A stretch of DNA of 64,000 nt from Irineochytrium annulatum (taxonomy: Eukaryota > Chytridiomycota > Chytridiomycetes > Chytridiales > Chytridiaceae): NCBI GenBank assembly GCA_027600665.1, contig JADGJL010000015.1:47719-111718 (forward strand), read 5' to 3'. Within the stretch, counting starts at the first letter, position 1; every line of letters starts with the position of its first letter. This document shows positions 54,440 to 63,329 of this stretch, piece after piece. Made by a program: the position numbers and the translations under genes. The notes beneath the pieces are model-generated. The model searched no databases. It worked only from the letters and a program-made list of their open reading frames with translations, and had not been told where the DNA came from.

Positions 54440-55474
54440 TTAGGCTTTTCCCGCCAATTGTGCGATTAACTCATAGGAATGCAGACGCGCCTTATGATCA
54501 TAGATCATCGACGTAATAATCAGCTCATCTGCCTGCGTCTGCCGAATGAAGGATTCCAGCTGTCCACGAACGGTTTCTGGGGAACCATTAACAGCGGCCT
54601 TCAGCGTCTGCTCCACACCAGCTTTCTCACGGTCCGTCCACTTGCCTTCCATCTCAGCCGGAGGCTGTACCAATCCCGTTGTGCCGCGAATAATGTTCAG
54701 GAACTGCTGTTGCATCGTTGTGCCCAGCCATGCTGCTTCCTCATCTGTATCCGCAACAACAGCGTTGACCCCAACAATCACATGTGGCTCCTTCAAGTGA
54801 TCAGATGGTTGGAAATTGTTTCGATACGTTTCCAATGCAATTCGGGTGTAATCGGGCGAGAAGTGACTGGCAAAAGCAAAAGGCAATCCCAGCTGACCTG
54901 CCAGACGTGCGCTGAAATCACTGGACCCGAGCAGATAGATTGGAATATTCAATCCTTCTCCAGGAACTGCGCGAACAGGCGCATGATAAGATGTCGCCGA
55001 AGCATCAAAGTATGCTCTGAGCTCTGCGAGCAGCTCCGGGAAATCTTCCCCGCTATTCAGATCTTTGCGTAGCGCAAGCGATGTCCGGCGATCACTGCCA
55101 GGTGCACGACCCAGTCCCAAGTCAATTCTGCCAGGATACAAGGATTCCAGTGTACCGAACTGCTCAGCGATCACAAGCGGTGCATGGTTGGGCAACATGA
55201 TGCCTCCTGAACCCAGACGAATCGTTTTGGTTCCACCAGCAAGATATCCGATAACGACCGAAGTTGCAGAAGAAGCAATACCTTGCATGTTGTGATGTTC
55301 TGCTACCCAGTAACGGTGATATCCCCAACGCTCAGCATGCTGTGCCAGATCCAGACTGTTGCGCAAGGCATCGGCTGGTGTTGCGCCTACAACAACTGGA
55401 GCCAAATCCAGGATGGAAAGCTTAACGTCTTGAATATGTTCTTTATGAGATGAAGCTGTATTTTCTGTAGTCAT
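54440..55474 (-). CDS. LLM-class flavin-dependent oxidoreductase (luciferase-like)
   Basis: 344 residues of the bacterial-luciferase-like TIM-barrel family. [62 protein letters not shown] and [17 protein letters not shown] are the signatures of the group-1 subset (B. subtilis YtmO/YwcH-like). FMN-dependent; substrate unknown. It lies 159 bp after an ArsR gene in a cluster of flavin enzymes. Confidence 0.92.
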   Translation of the reverse strand: MTTENTASSHKEHIQDVKLSILDLAPVVVGATPADALRNSLDLAQHAERWGYHRYWVAEHHNMQGIASSATSVVIGYLAGGTKTIRLGSGGIMLPNHAPLVIAEQFGTLESLYPGRIDLGLGRAPGSDRRTSLALRKDLNSGEDFPELLAELRAYFDASATSYHAPVRAVPGEGLNIPIYLLGSSDFSARLAGQLGLPFAFASHFSPDYTRIALETYRNNFQPSDHLKEPHVIVGVNAVVADTDEEAAWLGTTMQQQFLNIIRGTTGLVQPPAEMEGKWTDREKAGVEQTLKAAVNGSPETVRGQLESFIRQTQADELIITSMIYDHKARLHSYELIAQLAGKA

Positions 55475-55633
55475 TATCGTTTAATCCCCTCGATGATTAT
55501 ATTTTTGTATATCCAGATATATAGATTAATTAAACCGCAACTGGATGTAGTGATGTGATACTGAACTAGCCGTTTACATCCGGACGGAATCCCTGCCTGC
55601 ATGTGCATCCTAGTTTCCGTTCCGGCATCCGGC

Positions 55634-55945
55634 TTATAACTCGTTCTGCACGTACTCGGCAAACTGACGGATCGTCTCTTCGTTGCGCCGATAATACGTC
55701 CATTGTCCTCTTCGCTCGGAGAGCAGTAACCCTGCCTTGAGCATGGTCAGCAGATAACTGGATATAACCGACTGAGCCAGTCCAGCCTTCAGTTGAATCG
55801 TGCCGACACAGATTCCGTTTTTGCCCCCATCCGGATGCTGGGACAGTTCCAGCGGTGAAAAGTGTTGCTCCGGGCTTTTGAGCCACAACAGGATTTGTCT
55901 ACGTGTCTCGTTCGATAATGCTTTGAATATAAGTATAGGTTCCAT
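55634..55945 (-). CDS. ArsR-family transcriptional regulator
   Basis: 103 residues. ILIFKALSNETRRQILLWL starts the winged helix; LAQSVISSYLLTMLKAGLL is the recognition helix, and RRGQWTYYRRNEETI the wing. Two Cys-free sensor helices suggest it is not a classical metal sensor. ATG 55943-55945 is chosen; AAAGGGGG lies 13 bases upstream, a long spacing. It sits between the LLM oxidoreductase and NAD(P)H oxidoreductase genes on the same strand. Confidence 0.88.
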   Translation of the reverse strand: MEPILIFKALSNETRRQILLWLKSPEQHFSPLELSQHPDGGKNGICVGTIQLKAGLAQSVISSYLLTMLKAGLLLSERRGQWTYYRRNEETIRQFAEYVQNEL

Positions 55946-55996
55946 GGGTACGATTATACCCCCTTTCAGGCATTTTGCAAACACATGAACAAACAA

Positions 55997-56018
55997 ACCG
56001 ACTCATGATCGAGTCGGT
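55997..56018 (-). terminator. Terminator of the NAD(P)H oxidoreductase gene
   Basis: ACCGACTC (55997-56004) pairs with GAGTCGGT (56011-56018); minus strand continues TTGTTTG. Confidence 0.65.
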
Positions 56019-56059
56019 CTGGTATCATATGGAATTCCTATAGAGAACCAAAATCTATA

Positions 56060-56641
56060 TTAGAATTTGGTCGTTACCGTCTGTTTAACCTGATCCAACA
56101 TGGCTTGATATGCAAGTGCATCCAGGTATCCAATACTACCGAAGAGCAGATGATCTACGGCTTCAATGCCTACAAAATCGAAGATACCTACGTCCGAAGT
56201 TATTTTCAATCCAGCAGTCATGCCAATCTGATCATAAATTTCACTTGGTGTACCATGTGTGTTGATGATGAGTCCTTTTTTGCCTGTCAGCAATTTCTCG
56301 ATACCCGCTTCACCCGCTGCATATGCAAAACCATAGGCGAATACACGGTCAACATATCCTTTCATAATGGCAGGAAGTCCTGTCCACCAGATCGGATAGA
56401 TGAATGTAATGGCTTCTGCGTCGGTAACATACTGTTGCTCTGTCGCGATATCCTGTGGTGTCTGTCCTGCGCGCATGGAAGCTGTATCGGCTTCAGTCAG
56501 TACGGGTTGGAATCCAAGCTTATACAAGTCACGAACAACCACTTCATGGCCTTGAGCTTCGAGAGCTTCTACAGCAGTATTGAGGATTGCGTTATTAAAG
56601 CTGTCTGTGTGCGGGTGAGCATATACGATAAGATGTTTCAT
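56060..56641 (-). CDS. NAD(P)H-dependent oxidoreductase, flavodoxin-like fold (quinone-reductase type)
   Basis: 193 residues. LIVYAHPHTDSFNNAI is the FMN-binding phosphate loop of the NQO1/MdaB/YwrO family, and TFIYPIWWTGLPAIMKGYVDRVF the conserved W-W isoalloxazine-contact motif. It probably reduces quinones or nitro compounds by two electrons. GGAGGGA precedes the ATG. A 20-bp palindrome at 56710-56729, almost identical to one in the neighbouring MarR promoter, makes it a likely MarR target. Confidence 0.92.
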   Translation of the reverse strand: MKHLIVYAHPHTDSFNNAILNTAVEALEAQGHEVVVRDLYKLGFQPVLTEADTASMRAGQTPQDIATEQQYVTDAEAITFIYPIWWTGLPAIMKGYVDRVFAYGFAYAAGEAGIEKLLTGKKGLIINTHGTPSEIYDQIGMTAGLKITSDVGIFDFVGIEAVDHLLFGSIGYLDALAYQAMLDQVKQTVTTKF

Positions 56642-56709
56642 AGTGTGAATCCCTCCAGGTTTGGTTTGAGTTAGGTTTCGAAAATGGGGTTACATTGATA
56701 CGTTCCCGA

Positions 56710-56729
56710 ATACATAGATATCTATGTAT
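56710..56729. promoter_or_regulatory. MarR operator before the NAD(P)H oxidoreductase gene
   Basis: ATACATAGATATCTATGTAT is a perfect 20-bp palindrome. It differs by one base from 57241-57260, the site in the MarR gene promoter. Confidence 0.8.
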
Positions 56730-56808
56730 ATGGGTAAAAAATATTAGGGCTCCTCTGCCTCCATCCCAGTCAAATCTGGAAAGGGTTGCAGACAGAAGAG
56801 TTCATTCA

Positions 56809-57231
56809 TTATAACTTTCGGACAATAATGGACAGCAAACTCTCCAATTGCTCCGACTGTTCATCGGACAGGCCACTATAGATGATGTCATTAATCTGCT
56901 CGGATACCTGATGGAAGATCGGTTCGAGCCGCTTCCCCTGCTCAGTGAGGCGAATCATCGTCACCCGGCTATCTTCGGCACTCTTGCTGCGTTCAACATA
57001 ACCGAGCTTCTCCAGCTTGTTGACCAGTACCGTTACCGTTGGTTGCGTGCGTTGAACACGTTCTGCCAACATCTTGATTGACAGCGTCTCTTCACGGTAC
57101 AAGAACATCAATACATCCCCATGAGAAGGTACAATGCCTGTCACTTCATGCTGTTCCAATTCGTGAACAATCCGTTTGTTGACATGATCTCTGATTCTTG
57201 CAATCAGTGCAATTGCGTTGTATTTTGGCAT
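56809..57231 (-). CDS. MarR-family regulator, probably leaderless
   Basis: 140 residues from ATG 57229-57231. Winged helix: VPSHGDVLMFLYREETLSIK, recognition helix RVQRTQPTVTVLVNKLEKLG, and wing KSAEDSRVTMIRLTEQG (D-x-R). No cysteine is present, so it is not a thiol sensor. TATAAT ends six bases before this ATG, so transcription should begin at or next to the start codon and the mRNA would lack a leader; the in-frame ATG at 57252 lies within the promoter. It is next to a quinone-reductase-type gene with the same operator. Confidence 0.88.
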   Translation of the reverse strand: MPKYNAIALIARIRDHVNKRIVHELEQHEVTGIVPSHGDVLMFLYREETLSIKMLAERVQRTQPTVTVLVNKLEKLGYVERSKSAEDSRVTMIRLTEQGKRLEPIFHQVSEQINDIIYSGLSDEQSEQLESLLSIIVRKL

Positions 57232-57237
57232 GACCTC

Positions 57238-57266
57238 ATTATACATAGACATCTATGTATGTTCAA
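57238..57266 (-). promoter_or_regulatory. marR promoter with operator in the spacer
   Basis: Minus strand TTGAAC (57261-57266), 17-bp spacer, TATAAT (57238-57243). The palindrome ATACATAGACATCTATGTAT (57241-57260) fills the whole spacer, so bound MarR would exclude RNA polymerase. Confidence 0.8.
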
Positions 57267-57291
57267 GTTCTTTTTTATCTAAAAACAAAAA

Positions 57292-57335
57292 AGCCCGATA
57301 GTTTCCATCCTTGTACCTGTGGAAACTATCGGGCT
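57292..57335 (-). terminator. Terminator of the nitroreductase gene
   Basis: AGCCCGATAGTTTCCA pairs perfectly with TGGAAACTATCGGGCT; the minus strand continues TTTTTTG. Confidence 0.9.
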
Positions 57336-57445
57336 GTTTCGATCCTGTTTTGTTTTTCTGATCCTCTATACTATAATGTTAGATCTTGATCTTAAACCTT
57401 GATATTAGATCATCGTTCCTTGACTCATGTTGAATTTTGCTGAAT

Positions 57446-58123
57446 TCAGTTAATCCATTGGGAGATTTTCTCAACCGATTGTCGGGACTTTTCACGCGTG
57501 GGCTCCTCTACCCGATAACCGAAGGCTGCCATCACCGAGACGTCCCATGCACCATTCTCCAGCAAACCCTCTTCTTCCATAATTCGATGGACATCGTCAC
57601 GACTGAAACCTTCGATCGGACAAGAATCAATCTCGATTTGAGCTGCCGCCGTCATCATGTTGCCAAGTGCAATATACGTCTGTTTGGATGCCCAGTCGAA
57701 TAATGATCGTGGATTATCCAGAATTCTCTGGTTATTTTGGAACTTTCCATAAGCCTGACTTGTTAGCTCAAATACGTCCTCCGGCATTCCTTTTGTTTCC
57801 TTCAACATGTATTCCGCATAGGGAGAATTATAACTGGCATCGGACCGGGCCAAAATAACAACAAAATGGCTTGCTGTTGCCAATTGCTTTTGAGCGCCGG
57901 AAGAAACTTCGGACAGACGCTTGCGCAGGTTCGGATTTTGTACAATCAGAAATTTCCACGGTTCAAGTCCAATGGAACTTGGAGATAATCTGCCGGTTTC
58001 CAATATAAATTGGAAATCCTCATCCGAAATTTTGCGGGTATCATCAAAGATCTTCGTTGCATGCCGGAAATGATAAGCCTTTAAGATGTCTTCCTTTTTC
58101 TTTGACTTTGCTGTAACTTCCAT
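57446..58123 (-). CDS. Nitroreductase-family NAD(P)H oxidoreductase
   Basis: 225 residues, NfsB-like FMN enzyme. YHFRHATKIFDDTRKISDED is the N-terminal FMN-binding region, LSPSSIGLEPWKFLIVQNP the central signature and GYRVEEPTREKSRQS the C-terminal FMN-contact segment. It probably reduces nitroaromatics or quinones. It is the first of several flavin redox genes on this strand, but its own terminator separates it from marR. Confidence 0.92.
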   Translation of the reverse strand: MEVTAKSKKKEDILKAYHFRHATKIFDDTRKISDEDFQFILETGRLSPSSIGLEPWKFLIVQNPNLRKRLSEVSSGAQKQLATASHFVVILARSDASYNSPYAEYMLKETKGMPEDVFELTSQAYGKFQNNQRILDNPRSLFDWASKQTYIALGNMMTAAAQIEIDSCPIEGFSRDDVHRIMEEEGLLENGAWDVSVMAAFGYRVEEPTREKSRQSVEKISQWIN

Positions 58124-58339
58124 GGAGCTCCACGTCCTTTTTTATATTTTTATGTTGAATCGTTATTCTCTAATTTTGGATTTGCTTAAGTATTAGTTTA
58201 GAATCTATATCCTAAAATGAAAAGTAAGCACATTATTGTTCCTAAGTTTCTAAAAGTAACTATTGTGTCCTAACAAGGAAAATAGCCGTTGCTGGATCAT
58301 ATATCTTCTCCCCAGACGGCATATTTTCACACATGAAGT

Positions 58340-58801
58340 TTACAGTTGCTCCATAAATTCATTTTCAGAAATGACGGTATATCCTTCTTGTCTCAGCAAT
58401 GCTGAGGTGACACCCTCTCCAGCTACCTTGTGGTTGGCAAAATTCCCATCATAGATCATCTGTGTACCACAGGACGGACTGAACTCCTTCAATACCACAC
58501 ATGACACATTCAATTTTCGCGCCCAATCGAGCGTCTGATAGGCTCCCTTGATATACAGGTCCGTGACGTCCTTGCCACTTTTCTCGATCACTTTTGCAAT
58601 GCCTGCCAGTACGTCCTTGCCTGTTCCACCGATAATTTCAGCCGGTTCCCGTGGAGTGGAGAATCCGCCAAGCAGCTCCGGACACACCATCTTCGCCTGC
58701 TCCTGCTCCACAAGCTCCTGAATTTTCTCATCCAGGCTCGCTGTTCCATTGTAACGGCAAGCTATCCCCGCCAGACAAGAACTCACCAAATATTTCATCA
58801 T
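58340..58801 (-). CDS. DUF523 family protein (YbbK-like)
   Basis: 153 residues. The DUF523 pattern is clear: SSCLAGIACRYNG at the N-terminus, MVCPELLGGFSTPREPAEI, and KEFSPSCGTQMIYDG. The conserved cysteines (SSCLxGxxCRYxG, CPE, SPSCG) suggest a metal or cluster site, but function is unknown. AAGGAG precedes two adjacent ATGs; the second (58796-58798) has the better spacing. It is a single gene. Confidence 0.9.
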   Translation of the reverse strand: MMKYLVSSCLAGIACRYNGTASLDEKIQELVEQEQAKMVCPELLGGFSTPREPAEIIGGTGKDVLAGIAKVIEKSGKDVTDLYIKGAYQTLDWARKLNVSCVVLKEFSPSCGTQMIYDGNFANHKVAGEGVTSALLRQEGYTVISENEFMEQL

Positions 58802-58857
58802 TATCTCCTTGTGTTCATTCTATTGATGAACTAAATTGTGACATGTAAGATCAAGCT

Positions 58858-60135
58858 CTATAACTCGCCTCTGGTGATCATCGTAATTTTTACATCTTCA
58901 TTGTAGCGAACCCGTATAACATCTTTCGGCGACTCTAGTTTAAATATGGCAATCCCCGGATTATCAACTTCCCTATGAAGAGTGTATACTTGGAGGTTAA
59001 CGTTAAATACCTCTTTAATCATCGCCCCTACCTGCTCCCTGAGGATAGACTCCTTTACGTCATAAATCTCCTGATGATACGCTTCTACTTCGTCCCAATT
59101 AGTAAAATCATTTCGATATAAATTCTCCCCAATTACAGAGTAAACTTTAGTTTCTTCTCCTACAATCATTTGAACTAAATAATGATCATTGAAACTAAGA
59201 TTAATTACATCTCTCCCAATTTCATCATCTTTGGTACGACTTACCCCCCTAAGTTTTAGAGAAGTTTCACCGAATACTGCCTTAACGGCATCCTCCGCAT
59301 CCGCCAGCGCTGTCTGAGATACCTGATCAGGACTAAGATCGCCTGAAATGGATACAGCCTCGTCCTGCTGCCATACAATCTCCCCATAATTACTCTCATT
59401 CACTAATGTTAATGTCGTATGTGATATCGGCTCCGCCTCCCCTTGCTTCATACTCACATAACGTTGAACGGATACAGGTTTAAGCGTTGGAGTGCTGCCT
59501 ATACTTTGTAAAAGCGATGGAACTTGACGCAGGTAACGGTGCTCCAACTCGCTCGGCTGCATCTCTCGTCTCATTTCTACTTCACGCAGATTGCCTGTTG
59601 TCGCATCTAGCCATATCTGCGCATACTCCTTCTCACTTTCATTTCCAGCCTCTACATATATTCTGCCGGACACAGGCAAGTCTTCCACTTTCGTAATCTT
59701 CAGTTGCTTACCCAGATCATCTCGCATCGTAGTCGCAACATTTCTTTTCATTTTGTCGGTCAGCAGATTTGTGTTCAAACCCTCGGATAACTGTAACGCT
59801 GCTGTCGGATAGACCTGCTCGATCACAGGTTTTACCAGCTGTCCATCATCCCAGATCCATAGGAACAATCCAGCAGCAATAACCAAAGCACTCATGCCTG
59901 CAGCAAGGGGCCCTCTTCTAAGGCGACGCTTGTGTGACACGTTGCCTACTTGCGGTCTAAACGGTCTGGGCGACCTATAACTTTGCTCCAAACCATCTCC
60001 CAGACTCCCCTCCTCCGACTTCTTCATCCACTCCACCTGTTGAAGCACCTTTTGCTTGTGATCCGCTGTAAAAGGAGACGATGCAAACGGTCCCTTCCGG
60101 ATCTCCTTTTCCCATTGCTCATCCTTGTGTTTCAT
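58858..60135 (-). CDS. Anti-sigma-factor-like single-pass membrane protein
   Basis: 425 residues. A cytoplasmic N-terminus (about 1-85, basic; QWEKEIRKGPFASSPFTADH) is followed by one transmembrane helix (about 86-105) and an extracytoplasmic domain with two YcdB/YcdC- or PepSY-like repeats (IWLDATTGNLREVEM; then INLSFNDHYLVQMIVG). Its ATG overlaps the sigma-factor TGA (ATGA, 60132-60135) and has GGAGGAG eight bases upstream, so it is coupled to the sigma gene. That position and topology make it the likely anti-sigma factor; no zinc-binding HxxxCxxC motif is visible. Confidence 0.8.
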   Translation of the reverse strand: MKHKDEQWEKEIRKGPFASSPFTADHKQKVLQQVEWMKKSEEGSLGDGLEQSYRSPRPFRPQVGNVSHKRRLRRGPLAAGMSALVIAAGLFLWIWDDGQLVKPVIEQVYPTAALQLSEGLNTNLLTDKMKRNVATTMRDDLGKQLKITKVEDLPVSGRIYVEAGNESEKEYAQIWLDATTGNLREVEMRREMQPSELEHRYLRQVPSLLQSIGSTPTLKPVSVQRYVSMKQGEAEPISHTTLTLVNESNYGEIVWQQDEAVSISGDLSPDQVSQTALADAEDAVKAVFGETSLKLRGVSRTKDDEIGRDVINLSFNDHYLVQMIVGEETKVYSVIGENLYRNDFTNWDEVEAYHQEIYDVKESILREQVGAMIKEVFNVNLQVYTLHREVDNPGIAIFKLESPKDVIRVRYNEDVKITMITRGEL

Positions 60136-60710
60136 TCGCTTCGCTCCTCCCATTGTTTCCGTACCTTATTCTTACCTCGGGATAGTCTGGATTTTACTGT
60201 GCCTGAGCTGATTTTCAACATCTCAGCAATCTCACTCGTCGTAAGCTCATACTTCAGATTCAGCAAAAGAATCTCCCTGAACTTCTTCGACAAAGCCAGA
60301 ACAATATCCCAGATTTCATGGACATGCTCCTTACGCATCACTTCCATCTCAGCCGAAGGATGTGTAGGCTGCTCTGCAATCATGACTCTTTGGCTCGAAC
60401 CCACACGCTCTGTCTCCATGGGTAAGGTCTCTCCCCACAGACTGCTACGAAAAAATTTAGATTTTCGATATGTAAAAGTCGTGTTTCTAGTAATCGTCAA
60501 CAGCCATGTTTTTAGTGAGCACTCTCCGCGATAATGAGCGATCCCCGAGTAAGCCCGAATAAACACTTCCTGTGATAAATCATCTGCCTGCTTGGCACTT
60601 TTGGTCAGAAAATAAGCGTAATTCCACACGTCGTTTCCGTAGTCATCCATCATGCTGCCAAGTGTGTAATTGTCGATGGTCTGAGCCTGTGCCAGAAATT
60701 GATAATCCAA
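60132..60710 (-). CDS. ECF-type RNA polymerase sigma factor
   Basis: 192 residues. Region 2 is WNYAYFLTKSAKQADDLSQEVFIRAYSGI and region 4 is FREILLLNLKYELTTSEIAEMLKISSGTVKSRLSRGKNKVR. The start is TTG (60708-60710), eight bases after GAGGTG. It is co-transcribed with the downstream membrane protein, the classical ECF-sigma / anti-sigma arrangement responding to an envelope signal. The regulon cannot be read from this window. Confidence 0.92.
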   Translation of the reverse strand: MDYQFLAQAQTIDNYTLGSMMDDYGNDVWNYAYFLTKSAKQADDLSQEVFIRAYSGIAHYRGECSLKTWLLTITRNTTFTYRKSKFFRSSLWGETLPMETERVGSSQRVMIAEQPTHPSAEMEVMRKEHVHEIWDIVLALSKKFREILLLNLKYELTTSEIAEMLKISSGTVKSRLSRGKNKVRKQWEERSE

Positions 60711-60730
60711 CTGTTGTTCACCTCACTTAA

Positions 60731-60759
60731 TATGACTGGATCAATTGTGGTTTGGTTCC
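60731..60759 (-). promoter_or_regulatory. Candidate ECF-type autoregulated promoter
   Basis: Minus strand GGAACC (60754-60759), 17 bp, GTCATA (60731-60736). The GGAAC element resembles ECF -35 motifs, and the start would fall just before the ribosome site. Confidence 0.3.
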
Positions 60760-60911
60760 CTGTTTTGAACATTATTTCTTATTATTGTAGCAAAATAAAA
60801 AACAGCGTGTTCAATATCACTGAACACACCGATTTATTCAAGTAGTTCCGGTCATTTGAATGACCGATCAACTTTCTGATCGCTGCTACTATCAAATTTC
60901 TCCTTACTCCT

Positions 60912-61646
60912 TCATACTTTAACCGAAGCAATCATCAGAAACATCGGTCTCCGATTCTCGTCTCTCATCCCAGGAACCTGTTCAATCATTTCCGGTGATG
61001 GTTTGGACTCAGCCACCTTTTGAATGGCAAACCCGGCCTTAATAAGTTCATTGATATGTGTTGCCAGTGTACGATGATATTTAACCACATCCTGATTCAG
61101 AAAGTTCGCCACACGCCTGCCTTCATCATGGTAATCATCCACGGGCCAGTGAAGAATCTCACCTTCGGGTCCGTAATGCCAATCCTGCGCCGCACGAGCG
61201 GTGAAGATGGGATGTTCAGAGGAAAGGACAAACGTGCCACCTTGAACAAGACAGTCATTGATTTTGGCATACACCGTGTCTAACTGTTCAATATAATGCA
61301 AAGCCAGCGAACTGATCACAACGTCGAATTGTCCCGGTGCAAAATCAATATCTTCAATCGCCAGCTGCTCGTACTGGATCTGTGGATCGTCCGTCATCTC
61401 ACGAGCACGTTGGAGCATATTCTCAGACAAATCTACACCAATTACTGAACTCGCTTGTTGCTCGCGTGCATACCGGCAATGCCAACCAAAACCACATCCC
61501 AAATCCAGCACACGCTTGTCTTTCAAATCCGGCAGAAGGGTCTGCAGTTCATGCCACTCTCCAGCAGCCTCCAGCCCTTGAACAGAACGAGCCATCTTAC
61601 TGTAGTTATCAAAAAATTCCGATTCATCGTATTTATTTTGTTTCAT
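60912..61646 (-). CDS. Class I SAM-dependent methyltransferase
   Basis: 244 residues. Motif I is VLDLGCGFGWHCRYA, motif II VIGVDLSENML and motif IV FDVVISSLALHYIE (Methyltransf_11/25 type). Substrate unknown; small-molecule methylation is likely. The start is ATG 61644-61646, after GGGAGGAATC. It is divergent from the MATE exporter gene. Confidence 0.9.
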   Translation of the reverse strand: MKQNKYDESEFFDNYSKMARSVQGLEAAGEWHELQTLLPDLKDKRVLDLGCGFGWHCRYAREQQASSVIGVDLSENMLQRAREMTDDPQIQYEQLAIEDIDFAPGQFDVVISSLALHYIEQLDTVYAKINDCLVQGGTFVLSSEHPIFTARAAQDWHYGPEGEILHWPVDDYHDEGRRVANFLNQDVVKYHRTLATHINELIKAGFAIQKVAESKPSPEMIEQVPGMRDENRRPMFLMIASVKV

Positions 61647-61715
61647 CAAGAGATTCCTCCCGCCTTATAAAATATCAACCTACTCTACCACATAAACGAT
61701 ATTCAAACGCAAAAG

Positions 61716-61791
61716 TTGCCAAGAGAATTCAAGCCGTGTTATCATACAGAACGAACGTTCAGTATTATTGCATACAGAATGAACATTCAGT
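61716..61791 (+). promoter_or_regulatory. Promoter and duplicated operator of the MATE gene
   Basis: TTGCCA (61716-61721), 17 bp, TTATCA (61739-61744). A 21-bp sequence occurs twice, at 61743-61763 and 61771-61791, with two differences; each copy contains an 8-bp palindrome-like core (GAACGTTC or GAACATTC). Repeats 28 bp apart at the transcription start look like a TetR-type operator; no TetR gene is in the window. Confidence 0.6.
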
Positions 61792-61809
61792 TTACTAACG
61801 GAGGTCATT

Positions 61810-63165
61810 ATGAATACGAATTGGACGCATCCATTGGAAGGGCAATCGGTAGGCAAAGCTTTTATTAGCTACCTTGTGCCTTCTGTATTGGGGATGCTGG
61901 TGGTTGCTTTTAATTTTATTATCGACGGTATTATGGTTGGACACAAACTGGGTTCTACCGCGATGGCAGGGATCGGCATTGCCTCTCCTGTTTACACGCT
62001 TTTTGTTGCCATGTCGCTGTGGATTGGTATGGGCGGGGCAACGTTGTACTCTAACGCGATGGGTAGAAAAGATATCACATCAGCCAAACAAATTTTTACC
62101 AAATCCATTATGCTCATAATGCTCGTTACGATGGCTATTGGTTATACTGCATTTACGTTTAAAGACAAGCTGGTATACTCCCTCGGTGCTAATGCCGAGA
62201 CTTTCCCGTTTGCTTCGGACTACATGAATATCATGTTGTTGTTCGGATTTGTCTTTACCATTGAGAATGCACTCTCTGTTTTTGTTCGGAACGACGGCAA
62301 TCCCAACACATCCATGTACGCTCAGATAACGTTTGCTGTGGCCAATATCGTCATTAATTATGTAACATTGTATGTGCTCGAATGGGGTGTACGCGGTGTG
62401 GCTATCGGTACAATTGTATCCGCTTCTCTTGCGCTGCTTGTCCTGTTCACTCACTTTTTCAAAAAAACAAATAATCTCACGTTCACCCGGTTCAAATGGA
62501 ACAATAAACTGCTGGCTTCCCTTCTACTTATTGGTTTCCCCAGCTTTCTGGCTGAACTTGGCATGTCGGTCTTCTCTGTCTCTCACAATATCTCCATGGA
62601 CCGCATTGCGGGTACGGATGGTGTAGCTTCCTTTACCGTGCTGAACTACATTCATGGTGTTGTATTGTTGGCTTTCCTGGGTCTGGCATCCGCTGCCCAA
62701 CCTCTGATAAGCTATTATCACGGTGCCAGTCAGGTTACACGGGTACAACAAACGATACGTTTAGCCACGAAAACGGCTCTGGCATGCGGTCTACTGTTAC
62801 TGCTTATTGTTCAAATCGGTGCACCTTATTTCGTGCAAATCTTTGGAAACTTCAGTAGCGGCGTAACGGATAATGCCGTATACGGATTACGTATATTTAC
62901 ATTTGCTTATGTGTTTATGGGTATTAACTTTGTCATGAGCACCTATTTTCAATCTGTAGGTAATGCCAAAATGGCCATCTGGATTACAGCTGCACGTGAG
63001 ATGATCATCATGATTGCACTGATTGCAGTCCTCCCTTCCTTCTTTGGTGTAACGGGTGTATGGCTTGCCGTACCGTTATCTGAGATGCTCGTTCTTGCAA
63101 CTATAGCCGTATACTATAGAAAACGATCCCTTACGGATCGAATAAACGCGTTGCAGGGTGAATAA
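61810..63165 (+). CDS. MATE-family efflux transporter (MepA-like)
   Basis: 451 residues with 12 hydrophobic helices. It is a Na+ or H+ coupled exporter of cationic drugs. The N-terminal FISYLVPSVLGMLVVAFNFI and GTDGVASFTVLNYIHGV regions are typical of the MepA/NorM group. GGAGGTC precedes the ATG. Two copies of a palindromic operator overlap the promoter, so expression is probably repressed by a TetR-type regulator encoded elsewhere. Confidence 0.93.
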   Translation: MNTNWTHPLEGQSVGKAFISYLVPSVLGMLVVAFNFIIDGIMVGHKLGSTAMAGIGIASPVYTLFVAMSLWIGMGGATLYSNAMGRKDITSAKQIFTKSIMLIMLVTMAIGYTAFTFKDKLVYSLGANAETFPFASDYMNIMLLFGFVFTIENALSVFVRNDGNPNTSMYAQITFAVANIVINYVTLYVLEWGVRGVAIGTIVSASLALLVLFTHFFKKTNNLTFTRFKWNNKLLASLLLIGFPSFLAELGMSVFSVSHNISMDRIAGTDGVASFTVLNYIHGVVLLAFLGLASAAQPLISYYHGASQVTRVQQTIRLATKTALACGLLLLLIVQIGAPYFVQIFGNFSSGVTDNAVYGLRIFTFAYVFMGINFVMSTYFQSVGNAKMAIWITAAREMIIMIALIAVLPSFFGVTGVWLAVPLSEMLVLATIAVYYRKRSLTDRINALQGE

Positions 63166-63260
63166 CGTTATCAGATGAGTTAACGGCATCAGATGAAAGA
63201 TAAATGGAACGCGGATAGCATGTAGGTAGACCTCATAAATAATTAAACAAAAATCTAAAC

Positions 63261-63296
63261 AAGCCCTGCACGATCCATAAAGATCGGTCAGGGCTT
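63261..63296. terminator. Terminator between the MATE and FlxA-like genes
   Basis: AAGCCCTG / CAGGGCTT stem with an inner CGATC/GATCG pair, followed by TGTTATGTTTTG. Confidence 0.75.
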
Positions 63297-63329
63297 TGTT
63301 ATGTTTTGTCCTATATTAGATATAAGCAA

